In this document: positions 1-10,189 of the stretch, piece by piece
How positions within the stretch are numbered: the stretch's first letter is position 1
Layout of the letters: each line of letters begins with the position of its first letter
Source: Sphagnum magellanicum
Lineage: Eukaryota; Streptophyta; Sphagnopsida; Sphagnales; Sphagnaceae
Assembly: GCA_021904315.1 (NCBI GenBank)
Contig: CM038918.1
Coordinates: 8,695,349 to 8,759,348, forward strand
Reading direction: 5' to 3'
Length of the DNA stretch: 64,000 nt
Translations under genes and position numbers: made by a program
The notes under the pieces: model-generated
The model's input: only the letters and a program-made list of their open reading frames with translations
Databases searched by the model: none
Told to the model about the DNA's origin: nothing

Positions 1-2730
1 GTAAAGAAAGCAATAGAATATTGGTGAAGAAAAAAAGAATTAACATGAACTTTGAATTTATTGTGTTTTTAAAATTATAATAATCAAGATATATGATCAC
101 AAATTTTAATTATCAATAAAATTCAAAATCTGGGAAGTAATGAAACAATAGCAACAATGGAATGAATGTGTGAATATAATTTGAAAATAAATTTGAATTG
201 TTTGGAACAACAAATTGTATCATGATTAAATGCACTTGTGTACATAATTTGTAATGTTTGTTAATAGGCAAAAAACAAATCAAAGTAAAATTTGCGCCTA
301 CCATTCATCATCAATTTTTCCCCTATTTTGCATTTGTACTTGGAATACACCATTTTTGAATGTAGAAAACTTGCAATATTATTTAGCTATGGAAAAGTAA
401 TTGAATATGACATAGTCAATATTGTCATTCAATGAGCTTCAATCAATTGCACAAATACTATTAGTATGTAATTTAAAAAAAAAACCAAGAATTTTACTAA
501 TAATGCCTTGATTATTGTTTCTAAACAATATCGACAATGATCCCACTATAACATCACATCAACAATGAATTATTGATACCACAATGGTATTTAGACGTCA
601 ATTTTTTTCAAATGTTGTAACTATCACAACGGATCGATGTTAAATATATCCCAAAAGAGAAAGCTAAAGAAAAAGATTAAAAAAAAGAAAAAGTTCTAAT
701 GGGTGCAAAAATGCCAAATTCAAACTCCCAACCATCTACAAACAAATGATTGTCCCAACCACTAGATTATCACTTTTTATTACAAAAAATTACTGTACCA
801 TGTGTAATTATTTTACAATATCAAAATTCTACAATAATAAAAATGGGAATGCCATACCCTTTTTGTTGAAAAAATTAAATTTTTTGATAGAAATTGTCAT
901 TTGTGAGTGGTGAGCATGTTACAAATGTTTCCCTAATCTCATTTAAAAAAAAAACCTTGTATATCAATACGGATATGTATAAAACATAATACGAATCCAA
1001 GGCTGGTTCAAATTGCCCAACACTAGTCATCCCTAGGAAGGTTGAGCTAAATTTCACTATAAACTAGACATGAAATAAAAATATTTAAATATAGAAAAAT
1101 GGTGGCTTTTATTAAATTTTTTTCACATTTTTGACAATTGAGAACCTCCAAAATCACATCAGTTTTGAATTTTTGATTTTGAATTTGGCTTTTTGGTGAA
1201 ATTTCACCAGAAAAAAAGGCTGATCTAGAGTGAGGAAAAATGGTATATTTGTAGATGAGGGTTGAAGGTTCCAAAGTTGAATGTAAGAGGGGCTTGTATG
1301 GGCACTAAAGGAAAACTGAAAGGTTATGGAAGACTACTGAAATCCCTTGGCAACTTCAACACATATTTGTTGAATAAATAATTATTTTTGAACATTTCAT
1401 TTTGAAAAATCAAATATTCTTGGAGATTTTATATTTTCCTTCAAATTTTTTGATTATTCAAAAGTTTTCAAATTTGATTTTTTTTTTCCCCCAAATAATA
1501 TAATTAGTGTGGAAGTTGACAACATAGTAAGTAGAGTATTATAGCCTCTCCATTTGCCCTAGGTATGGACAATAAAAGAATGGAATTTTTGAAAAAGAAT
1601 AGGGGACGAATAGTGAGAACAAAAAGGGAACATCATTGGGAACAATTTGGTCACCATATCTACTTATATAATATCTTTGATTTTGTCCGCTTGTGATGGT
1701 GTTTGGTTGTTTTTTTCATCCATTTGTCTCGTCATTCGTCATCATGTGTCCCATCATTTGTCCCCTCATCCGGGATAAAAAATAAAAAAGATAAAAATTT
1801 CTAAAAAAAAAACTAAAACATGAACCAAGTTTAAAGAAACCGAAGGACTTCACAATGAAAGCTAGAACTAAGTAATACCATGGTACCTTGGCCACTTGGA
1901 CACATGTTTGTTGAATAATTAATTAATTAATTTTAACGATTCCAAATTGAGAAGTGATATATTCCCAAATATTCCATCGAACTCTTTAATTTTCCTTCAG
2001 AAATGTTTTTTTTTTTTTCCTGAATTTTTCTTTTTGGGGGGTGGGGGAAGGGGAGTTTCAACATTTCCCTGAAAATAATATAATTAGTGTTGAACTGGCC
2101 CAATGCACTAAACTTCCGTATTATTATATGTTTCTCTTTTGTTGTGCAACAAAATGTACCACATTTGCTTGATATATGTAAAGGGGGCAAGGAAGGTCGT
2201 GCTGTCTGGGCATTACGGCCTAAAGAACCAACAAGGGTGGCGCCCCGATGTCCAAGACATAATGCTCTGACAATAGGGTCTTGCTCGGCATAAAAGACGA
2301 GGTGCTCCTCAGCTCTATGGTTGAGATGGATCCCGACCACCGAGAGTCACTATTCCTGTCAGAAATGCATCCCCCCATGAGGAAATTATGCAAAACCTTT
2401 GTCTTTTGGCCCCCAGTGAGAAATTGTGCTTGGAGAGGTCCCTCAATAATGAAGCAATATTGGGGGGGGGAGGGGAGGGGGGTTTCAACAATCCTTTCAC
2501 AGGACAAGATGCCAAAAAATAAATAAAATCAAAAATTGAATTTATTAAATGTCAAGTTATTTTAATATTGCTTAAAATTGAATGCATTTTAATGTACTAC
2601 GGAATGGGCCAGGTACGGTTCCACCTCGGAACATGACAAGGTTGGTAGTGTGAGCCATCCGTAGTTAGTTGTCGTTAGTTAGGTCATAAAGGGTTCTTCT
2701 AGGGTTTGTTCCAAGTTTCCCACTAGACCA

Positions 2731-2785
2731 AATTTAGAGAATGCCTTTGAAATTTAGAGAATGCCTTTGAAATTTTAGAGAATGT
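2731..2785. repeat. Short tandem repeat, ~23-bp unit
   Basis: The phrase AATTTAGAGAATGCCTTTG occurs twice in a row, followed by a partial third copy beginning AATTTTAGAGAATG. It is a simple local duplication with no coding meaning that I can see. Confidence 0.7.
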
Positions 2786-3139
2786 ATGCACACACCCTTC
2801 CGCTATACAAAAGTAGTGATAAAATCCTGACGATGTTGGTTGGTGGGGGCAATACGAGTGAAAGAGAACATGACAGGATGGAACCAGTGTTACAGAGATG
2901 GAAGAATCCCTACCAAACTTACAAGAGTACATGTTGGGCAAAAGCTTGGCGCCTTCGATCTAGAGGCTGTGTAGCTGGGCTCCTGCATTTGGATCAGTCT
3001 TTTTAAGTCTTTTCAGTGTAAAATTTGCCTCCACAGAGCCACCGAATTTTCCAACAACTGAAAAGGCAGACAGAATCCAAATTTCAGAACATTCCAAAAC
3101 ATGATTGCATTAGAAACAGTCTGAACTTCTTCGAGGAAA

Positions 3140-3264
3140 GTTACAACTTAAAAAAAAAAGAGTGTTTTTTAATCAAACAATTGAACAAACCCATAACAAA
3201 GTTACAACTTAAAAAAAAAAGAGAGTCTTTTTTTATCAAACAATTGAAACAAATCCATAACAAA
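3140..3264. repeat. 61-bp tandem duplication
   Basis: GTTACAACTTAAAAAAAAAA followed by an AATCAAACAATTGAA-like phrase occurs at 3140 and again at 3201. The two units differ by a few substitutions and by the length of the T run. It makes a short open frame on the plus strand look repetitive, and I treat that frame as non-coding. Confidence 0.7.
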
Positions 3265-3371
3265 TTGTTACGGTCCTTATATCACTTCAATTGATGACCC
3301 ACAAACATTTTCACAACTTTAAGAGAGCATCATAATTGAACCCTAAAATTAATGGTATGGACGTGGATGAA

Positions 3372-3393
3372 ACACACACACACACACACACAC
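3372..3393. repeat. (AC)n microsatellite
   Basis: Eleven uninterrupted AC dinucleotides in non-coding DNA. Confidence 0.9.
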
Positions 3394-4253
3394 CAACACT
3401 TTATTAGTGAGATGATGTTGTGTCTCTGCTCAACAAGTTTGAAAAAGTGATGATCACTCTCTGAAAAAGGCTAATACAATCCCCCCCATTCCCAAAACTG
3501 TTAGAAAAGGCGTCTTCAATACACGACACACAGTTGGGTAGGTAAGTAATTTGACCTGGGAATATATATTGGGCATCTCCAAGCAAGACCGTCCTACCTT
3601 GTTGTGACCACTTCTTTGACCCCTTCTAGAATGTAGGTCATAGATTGGTCAATTCCTATGGTCTTTTTTGTCAATTGATTTACAGTATGAGCATAATCGT
3701 GGAAGGTGGCACAATTGTACGTGTTGGGTTTTGCTGAAATTTGGAATTAATCTTAGTAATAGCTCCATGGATTATTGCTTGTGAACTTAGTAACTAGTCC
3801 AATAGCCCTTTATTTGTTGTGAATACACATAATGTGATTCGTGCTTTTATTTGGGGGGGGCAAATTTTGCCCTTTTTTTTTTGGTTTTGGGGGGGGGAGA
3901 CAAAAGAATCGGGAACATGTGTTTTTTCTAGTGTAAATTTGACATCATTTGCCGAATTTAGGGAAATGTTTTCCAAATTTTCTATATCACAAAAGTCAAT
4001 TTTTATATCACAAGACTCCTCCAGGTTCTGTTCAAAATTCAGAGTTTCTTTTTCCTTAATTTTGTGATATAAAAAATTTGTGGAATTTTTCCAAAAACAT
4101 AGCAAACTTACCCGACTTTACTCCAGGGAAAAAAAATTCCCAATTTTTTGGTGGACAGAAAAATGTCCAAAAAAAATTAAAATCACTAATTGAGGGGGGT
4201 GGAGGACCAATCAGGGTTCTTTTGTAAAAACCAAGATCTGGACAAAACAGTAA

Positions 4254-4450
4254 TTTGGTCTGGTTAGGTTAGGTTAGGTGTGGTCTAGTTCGGTTCGGTC
4301 TGGTCCGGCTTGGTTTGGTTTGGTCTGGTTTGGTCTGACCTGCTCCTGTCTGGTTTGGTTCGGTTTGGTGTAGGCTGGTTCGGTTCGGTACGGTTCGGTC
4401 TGGTTTGGGTTGACGTGGTCTGGTCTGGTGTGGTTGTTCGGGTCTGGTTT
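4254..4450. repeat. Degenerate GGTTY/GGTCT simple repeat array
   Basis: About 200 bp of near-pentameric repeats such as GGTTC, GGTTT, GGTCT and GGTTA, with the G-rich strand on plus. It starts with a short GGTTAGGTTAGG run and ends where normal complexity returns near 4450. It creates misleading open frames rich in Pro, Asn and Thr on the minus strand. It lies about 700 bp upstream of the kelch F-box start codon. Confidence 0.85.
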
Positions 4451-5168
4451 TACTCCCCTGTACCGGTTTGGTTTGGTCCCTATTGCTGCCGTCACCCTGC
4501 TTCTAGAGCGTCGATGGCGGAGCCCACGCGGTCGTAACAGAAAACCGTGCCGCTCGGCGCTAGTTTCTCTGCGTCTTCTGCGTCTTCTGCCATCGCTGCT
4601 TCCCCTGCCTTCTTTTCCTTTTACTACTGCCTGCAGCTGATCTCTCACCGCATCTTATAGCATCTGCAGATTGCTTGCAGAATCACACTGGAGCTGCAAC
4701 CGTCACCAGCACCACACCCAGAAGAAAAATCCCCATACAAAACTCTTCAGTATGCCTAGTACTGCAGGATTTGTAGGCTCAGATCTGGTCGGAGTTTCTT
4801 CTTTGCTCGCATGCACGGAACACTGTTGTTGTTGTGGTAATTCTTCCTCAAGGTTTTGAGGTAGTTCTCAAACAGTTTTTGTAGCTGAAGGCTGCTGCTG
4901 TCTGTGTACACGACTGACATCATGTTGCAGTCTATCACATTGGGTTGTTTTCAGAACATTCATGTCCAGTTTTGAAGATAATCCTATGCAGTTTGAATAT
5001 CACTCGCACTGTCGACATGGGTTGTTGGTAGATTTGGTCGATCTCAGTTCCTTTTCCTTGGTGTTTTTTTCTTCAGTTGCGTGCACTAGTGTAACAAGAG
5101 TTTTCTTCTTTCAGCAATCGAGAAGCTGAACGTCGTCTCAAGTGTGGATCTTTGCGCAAAATAGTAGT
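4451..5168 (+). promoter_or_regulatory. Promoter and leader of the kelch F-box gene, probable 5'UTR intron
   Basis: A pyrimidine-rich leader-like stretch (about 4560-4640, with repeated TCTGCGTCT) precedes the F-box gene. A good 3' splice-site sequence, TTTTCTTCTTTCAG, ends at 5113, 55 bp before the first in-frame ATG at 5169. This suggests an intron in the 5'UTR. The matching donor is not certain; GT dinucleotides near 4855 and 4870 are possible. The transcription start cannot be fixed from the sequence. Confidence 0.4.
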
Positions 5169-6653
5169 ATGGATATTTGTGAGTTAGCAGCATCTGTGAG
5201 ACCATGCCGCAGCTCATCCGTGAAGGAGAAACGACAGCGGATGGATCAAATGCCGCTGTACGAGATCGCCGATGAGGAGCTGATTCCTGGACTTCCCAAC
5301 GATGTCGCGCTGCAGTGCTTGGTTCGCATTCCGGTCCAAGCTCACGCGCAGCTGCAACGAGTGTCCCGCAAGTGGCGTGAGCTCGTGAACAGCAGCCAAT
5401 ACTACGAGGAACGGAAGAGGGAAGGCACGACAATGCACTTTGTCTGCACACTTCAAGCTCTGGATCAGCAGTCGAAGATCAAGCGGCAACAGCAGCAGCA
5501 GAGTACCACCACTGCCAGCAATAGTCCTGCTGCATCTAGTTCGCCGCTGCCGCCAGTCTTGGGCGTCAGTGTGTTGAATCCGCGAGAGAGAACATGGGAG
5601 CAGCGTCTTCCTCACATTCCGCAACATCCACACGGTCTTCCTCTCTTCTGCAGACTGGTCGGCGTGAACGGGAAGCTGGTGGTGCTGGGAGGATGGGATC
5701 CGGTAACGTGGGAGACTCTGCGATCGGTCTACGTCTACCATTTCTCGTCACAGTCGTGGCGTCGAGGAGCAGACATGCCGAGCACAAGATCCTCCTTCGC
5801 TTGTGGAGTGTTGAACGATCGGTACGTTTTCGTCGCCGGCGGACACGACAACAGGAAATCGGCTCTTGCGACGGCAGAAGTTTACGACTTGGAAAAAGAC
5901 GAGTGGCGAACTCTTCCCAGGATGAGTGAGGAGCGCGACGAATCCACCGCTGTAAATCTGAATGGAAAGCTCTATGTCATCAGCGGCTACTCCACCGAGG
6001 CTCAAGGCCAGTTCGTGAAGAGCGCTGATGTCTACGAGCCTGAGAAGAACTCCTGGACCAGAATCGAAGACATGTGGTCGAGGCCGTCTTCAATGCAACA
6101 ACAGCAGCAGCGGCAGCAAGCGGAGGATCATGATCTCTCCAGCAGCTCTGCAGGCCGCGTCTTTGCGGTCCTGTCTGGGACACTCTACTCCCTGGATCAC
6201 AACACTCTCTTCTCCTACTCTGCAACCAACAACACATGGTCCAGTGTGGCCACATTGCCTGGTGCTGCTGATCATGATCAGCTGCAGCTAGGACTAGAAC
6301 TGAATGCTGCAGGCGCTGTTTGCAGGTTGACTGCTGTCAAGGACTCTCTGCTTCTTCTTGTTGCTGCAGGACCATCAGCTGCGGCAGCTTCTTCTTCTTC
6401 TTCTTCTTCTTCACGAATGTCATCAAGCAGCCGCGCTCAGGAGGTGGCCGATCATCATCAAGCTTTCAAAGCTTTTGTTTATAAACCACCATCTCCATTC
6501 AAGCTGTCTACAGCAGCAGCAGCAGCAGCAGAGGAGCTGCTTCAGGAGGGAGGATCCAGATTCAGCAGCTGCACTACCCAATGGGAAGCAATTGGTTGCA
6601 AAGCTGATGGCTTTCGTAGTGTCCCTCAATTCACATGCGCAGTCGAGGTTTAA
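5169..6653 (+). CDS. Kelch-repeat F-box protein (KFB / KISS ME DEADLY-like)
   Basis: The product is 494 residues. An F-box lies at about residues 38-83 (LIPGLPNDVALQCLVRI, then a conserved KWRELV-like end). Kelch repeats follow, with the double-Gly strands VVLGGWD, VFVAGGHD and a degenerate YVISGYS, each followed by a W or Y blade residue. Family knowledge: such proteins are substrate receptors of SCF ubiquitin ligases, and the Arabidopsis relatives target type-B response regulators or phenylalanine ammonia-lyase. The substrate here cannot be read from sequence. The open frame runs upstream to a GTG at 5142, but plants start at ATG, so 5169 is chosen. The coding part has no intron, as is usual in the family. 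Odd points are low-complexity tracts (poly-Gln near residues 106-110 and 315-325, poly-Ser/Ala and poly-Ala in the C-terminal third). These make it somewhat longer than the Arabidopsis KFBs, which as I recall have about 350-400 residues. Confidence 0.93.
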   Translation: MDICELAASVRPCRSSSVKEKRQRMDQMPLYEIADEELIPGLPNDVALQCLVRIPVQAHAQLQRVSRKWRELVNSSQYYEERKREGTTMHFVCTLQALDQQSKIKRQQQQQSTTTASNSPAASSSPLPPVLGVSVLNPRERTWEQRLPHIPQHPHGLPLFCRLVGVNGKLVVLGGWDPVTWETLRSVYVYHFSSQSWRRGADMPSTRSSFACGVLNDRYVFVAGGHDNRKSALATAEVYDLEKDEWRTLPRMSEERDESTAVNLNGKLYVISGYSTEAQGQFVKSADVYEPEKNSWTRIEDMWSRPSSMQQQQQRQQAEDHDLSSSSAGRVFAVLSGTLYSLDHNTLFSYSATNNTWSSVATLPGAADHDQLQLGLELNAAGAVCRLTAVKDSLLLLVAAGPSAAAASSSSSSSSRMSSSSRAQEVADHHQAFKAFVYKPPSPFKLSTAAAAAAEELLQEGGSRFSSCTTQWEAIGCKADGFRSVPQFTCAVEV

Positions 6654-6744
6654 TGAATGTCTCTAGAGATTTTTGACAATACTTTTTAAGTCCTGAGCTT
6701 GTACCTCCCTCCTAGTACTTCTTCTTCTTTTCCTTCTTTGCGAC

Positions 6745-6960
6745 TGAGACAAAGGACTTGAAGGCTTCAAAACAAGGGGTTTGAAAGCTTCAAGATGACT
6801 AGGGTTCCAAAGTTTCAAGACCAAAGGGTTTAAGAGCTTCAAGAAGATTAGGGTTTCAAAGCTTCAAGACAAAGATTGAAAAGCTTCAAGAAGATTAGGA
6901 TTTCAGAGCTTCAAGACAAGGATTGAAAAGCTTCAAGATGATTCGGGTAAAAGTGACACA
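6745..6960. repeat. Imperfect tandem repeat downstream of the F-box gene
   Basis: AGCTTCAAGA phrases alternate with GATTAGGGTTTCAAAGC-like phrases about every 45-55 bp, roughly four to five times. The array begins about 90 bp after the stop codon, so it probably lies in the 3'UTR or at the polyadenylation region. Confidence 0.75.
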
Positions 6961-7584
6961 CTGAAGGCCTAGTTTTTCGCAACTAAAAACAAGGTGGGTG
7001 TGAAAGCTTTGAGATGACCAAGACAAAGCAACACACTTCATATGCACTTTACTTCTCCTCAATTCATTCAACTGCTGCTACTACATGAACATAAATAATG
7101 ATGTAAAATAACTTGGTGATTCATCTTGTTGACATGTATATATGTAGGATTTCAGGCTCAAATTTTGACATTCTTGTTGGGCATGATTTCCAATTTCTCT
7201 TAAATGTAAAATCTGTAGATGCAAGGACAAATGAATGCATCTTTGCACCGCCCATATTTGTAAATAATTTTATTTTTTCTTGAGTACTTCTGCACAATGG
7301 ACTTAAGACTACGAAGAGTTACTAGGTACTTTTGGTCTGTTGCAACATCTGGAGATTTTTTTGTTCGTGTCGGCCTACCACATTGAGGAGAGAGTATACT
7401 AATAAGTTGCATCCGAATAGTAGTGGGTTGGGTTTTGAACATTCATTCAATCCAATTTGTTTTGTCACTAGGCGTAGATAGACTCTCCTTATGATGGTTT
7501 ATGTGTTGCACACATTGGGCAATCTGCTTGTTTGGGCTTGAAACACTGAAAACATGAATGATGATGGCAAGTGATCCAAACTAA

Positions 7585-7987
7585 GGGCCACTTTAGACAA
7601 GGGTCCAGGGATCAAAAGCCCAGGGACCAGTTTGAAGCAAATTGAACCTTGAATTGGATCCTGTTTCACATTAACTTTTTCTTTTCCTTAAGGTGCAATG
7701 AGTGTGTCTAAAGGCTTTGGGGTCCAATCCGAGGGTCCAGTATAAAAAATGTGTGATTGATATGTGAGAGGATTAGGTTAACTTTTGGTCTTTTCTTTTT
7801 TCTTCTTCTTTTTTTTTTTTCATTTTCATTTCGTCCAAAATGATGCCATGTAGGCTAAATCACAATTTGATTGATCTTGGTCTTGGACCCTTGTTTAAAG
7901 GCCTTAGGACCAATTTAAAGCTCTTGACCAAAAGGAATGCTCAATTTCAATGGACCCCACTCCTTGTACCCTTGTTTAAAGTGGCTT
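7585..7987. mobile_element. Small non-autonomous DNA element, Tourist/Harbinger-like (tentative)
   Basis: The left end reads GGGCCACTTTAGACAAGGG. The right end, on the other strand, reads AAGCCACTTTAAACAAGGG. Both lie next to TAA (7582-7584 and 7988-7990), which fits the 3-bp TWA target duplication of PIF/Harbinger elements. The interior, about 400 bp, has no coding capacity. The imperfect ends and the shortness of the duplication keep this tentative. Confidence 0.5.
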
Positions 7988-8347
7988 TAATAGTAGATCC
8001 ACCCACTAAGTGTGTGGGGGCTCTATTAGTGTTTACATCACCCCTCACCCATCAAGGTTTTTTTTTGGGGGTTTTTTCTTTTAAATTATAAAATATCAAA
8101 AATTTGGGGAATTTTTTCATGGAATAAAAAATTTGTCAAATTTACACCAGATTTAAAAAAAAATTCCAGTCTTCTTTTCTTGTAAATGACAAAATGTGTC
8201 AAAAAATTCACTACCATCCATTAACATGAAGCTCAGGAGAATGTAAAACCAAGGATGATTTGAATCTCATCACATGAGCCAATCAATTTCATGAGCCCAT
8301 CCAAGCCTTTACTAGCCTTTGAGGAGATCATTCTATCTTGTACAGAT

Positions 8348-8459
8348 TAACACATCCAAACTCAGTTTCACTCTATTTAAAGTTTGAACTTCGTCCAAAT
8401 TACTAACACATCCAAACTCAGTTTCACTCTATTTAAAGTTTGAACTTCGTCCAAATTAC
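8348..8459. repeat. 56-bp tandem duplication, apparently perfect
   Basis: Two adjacent 56-bp copies containing CACATCCAAACTCAGTTTCA start at 8348 and 8404. I saw no difference between them, which implies a recent duplication. Confidence 0.9.
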
Positions 8460-8603
8460 TATTTGCAGCTGTTTGCAAGCCATTATAGTGCTATTTTGTG
8501 ACATACTAGAGCACCTCACGTGATCTGCTAAATGATATCTCACATCCAAGTTTAGTTACCTGCTTACTTTTTTCCAAACTCACCAATATAACTAAAACTA
8601 GTA

Positions 8604-9709
8604 CAGTAGCCTCCCGCCTAAGTACGCACCCATTTAAGTACGCATCCCGGTAAAGTACGCATTATTTTCTCGAAAAAATAAGGTTCAGATTATGAAATAA
8701 CTAGTGAGTAACCCGTGACTACGCCACTCCAGCCACCCCCAACGCTTTGTGCTTTCATGTTTGGATTTGTAGCCAGGTTTGGCTAAATCTTTCTTCAGAT
8801 AATTGCCCACTTTTTCCACATCTTCCTACAAATGATGGCCATTTTGGCTACAAACAAAAACAATTCGCAAAAAAAAAAACCCCTGAGAGACGTTCTGTAA
8901 TCTTGCACAGCTACAGTACCCAAAATCAGTAACGACCATACCAAAAACTTTCCAAAAAGTGACTGCTGATAACTTCCCTCAGTGGGTGTTCTCCGGAGCA
9001 AAAGTTGCCGAGCTCCGTCACACACAGTCCGGACCGGACCGGACCCGGCCCGACACCCCATTCTTCACGTCGGCTATCCCGGGTCTCCGTTCCGCGCTAG
9101 AATGTCGTAACCTAATTTCCTCCAATAGCTTTGCCCACAGACTGGGAACAGGAAATTCCACCCTCCGATTAGCGCCGGGCCCGGTCGGCCTGAAACCCGA
9201 GCTCTGTCAGGGACGTAGTTGACCGTTAACGGGTTCAAAAAAAAAAAAGCAAATACGTAGCCTTAGATTTTTCTGCCGATTTCTTATTTTTTATTTTTAT
9301 TTTGTTTCTTCAGTTTTGTTAATTTAAGAGAAGGGGAGAAAAATCCGAAAAAACAAATCCAAAAAAATAAAATAAAAAAAGAAGCAAAAACGTAGCCTTA
9401 GATTTTTCTGCCAATTTTTTATTTTGTTTCTTCATTTTTGTTAATTTAAGAGAAGGGGAGAAAAATCCGAAAAAACAAATCCAAAAAAAAAAAGATAAAA
9501 AAAGAAGCAAATACGTAACAGAATCGGTCTCTGCGGCTCATTTTGGGGGGGTTTGCAGAATCAGCATCGTAGAGACCGTTAACGGGTCGGAACGCCCTGT
9601 GTGTCAGACGGACGAACGGACTAAGTGATTCATCTAAAGTGCGCACCTACCGGCTAAGTACGCACAATCCTCCCAGGTTCAAGTTGCGTACTTAGGCGGG
9701 AGGCTACTG
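8604..9709. mobile_element. Non-autonomous Tc1/mariner-like element (pogo/Tigger style)
   Basis: The element is 1106 bp. Its first 25 bases, starting CAGTAGCCTCCCGCCTAAGT, are repeated exactly in inverted orientation at its right end. Both ends are flanked by TA (8602-8603 and 9710-9711), the target duplication of Tc1/mariner elements. Next to the ends the motif AAGTACGCA recurs (8620-8670 and 9636-9670), as expected for subterminal transposase sites. There is no transposase frame. The interior has a GC-rich part (about 8960-9230) and an AT-rich tandem duplication. The CAGT start and TA site are known of the superfamily; assignment to the pogo branch is inference. Confidence 0.82.
9252..9515. 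repeat. 121-bp tandem duplication inside the mariner-like element
   Basis: The phrase AGAAGGGGAGAAAAATCCGA occurs at about 9330 and 9451, within two copies of a unit that also carries AACGTAGCCTTAGATTTTTC. The phrase GACCGTTAACGGGT lies on both sides (about 9221 and 9571), which suggests the array grew between copies of that motif. Confidence 0.75.
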
Positions 9710-9805
9710 TACTGCAAAGGGGTGGGAACCTACCTCTTTAGGTAATAGCAAACCACCTGGATCGATTATTACGTGAAACAGGGAGCAGCAGTCAGATCAT
9801 ATTTA

Positions 9806-10159
9806 TTACACTCTTCTGTAGCAAGTGTTAGGTTGTGCTGTGCCATTTACCAGCCTCAGAAAATTGTGCACAAATTCCTGGCCAAAACCATTTTGCTGAG
9901 CCACACCAGCATGTTTTGACTTTTCTTCATCTAATTTTAACTTGCAGGGTCGCATACTAAGCACAGCTGGGGATGTTCTAAGTGTACTAGATATATAACT
10001 CAAGAGTAGCATGACTAAAGGTTTGGCATTACATTTTATTTCATTTTGCACAACTTCTGCAGTCACACATTCTAGAGCAAGAATAGATTGACAACAGGGA
10101 GCTATGGGAATGTTGGCTTGGGTGAGAAGGTTAGAGACACAGTCACTCTGCTTGAACAT
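9806..10159 (-). CDS. Hypothetical ORF, 117 aa, unrecognised
   Basis: This is an open frame from an ATG at 10159, extending upstream without an in-frame stop to about 10183. The predicted protein is Cys-rich near its N-terminus (ALECVTAEV follows a CC pair) and has one mildly hydrophobic stretch. I recognise no domain. Base composition is closer to coding than the surrounding DNA, and no splice pattern is obvious. It could be an exon or gene fragment next to the mariner-like element, or chance. Confidence is low. Confidence 0.22.
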   Translation of the reverse strand: MFKQSDCVSNLLTQANIPIAPCCQSILALECVTAEVVQNEIKCNAKPLVMLLLSYISSTLRTSPAVLSMRPCKLKLDEEKSKHAGVAQQNGFGQEFVHNFLRLVNGTAQPNTCYRRV

Positions 10160-10189
10160 ACTTGTTGATGGCTGCGTTTGCAAAATCTT

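Larger units (their letters stand above)
1..4253. other. AT-rich intergenic DNA, no supported gene
   Basis: This stretch is strongly AT-rich with many A and T homopolymers. The open frames are short, overlap on both strands and match nothing I recognise. A patch at about 2080-2510 is richer in G and C and is open on both strands; it may be a transposon relic but shows no domain motif. Short tandem duplications and an (AC)n tract are listed separately. The AT-rich context near 1340-1520 recurs at 1880-2095, where both copies share a phrase around AATAATATAATTAGTGT, so a dispersed or duplicated repeat is likely. Confidence 0.6.

Noticed and set aside
4274..4648. Minus-strand open frame rich in Pro, Asn, Thr and Arg
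   Set aside because: It is a translation of the GGTTY repeat and the CT-rich leader, with no non-repeat coding signal.
5142..5168. Longer start for the kelch F-box protein
   Set aside because: The frame begins with GTG at 5142; plant nuclear genes start with ATG, and the first in-frame ATG is at 5169.
5214..5741. 175-codon minus-strand frame inside the F-box gene
   Set aside because: It is a shadow of the GC-rich sense coding sequence, whose F-box and kelch motifs are clear.
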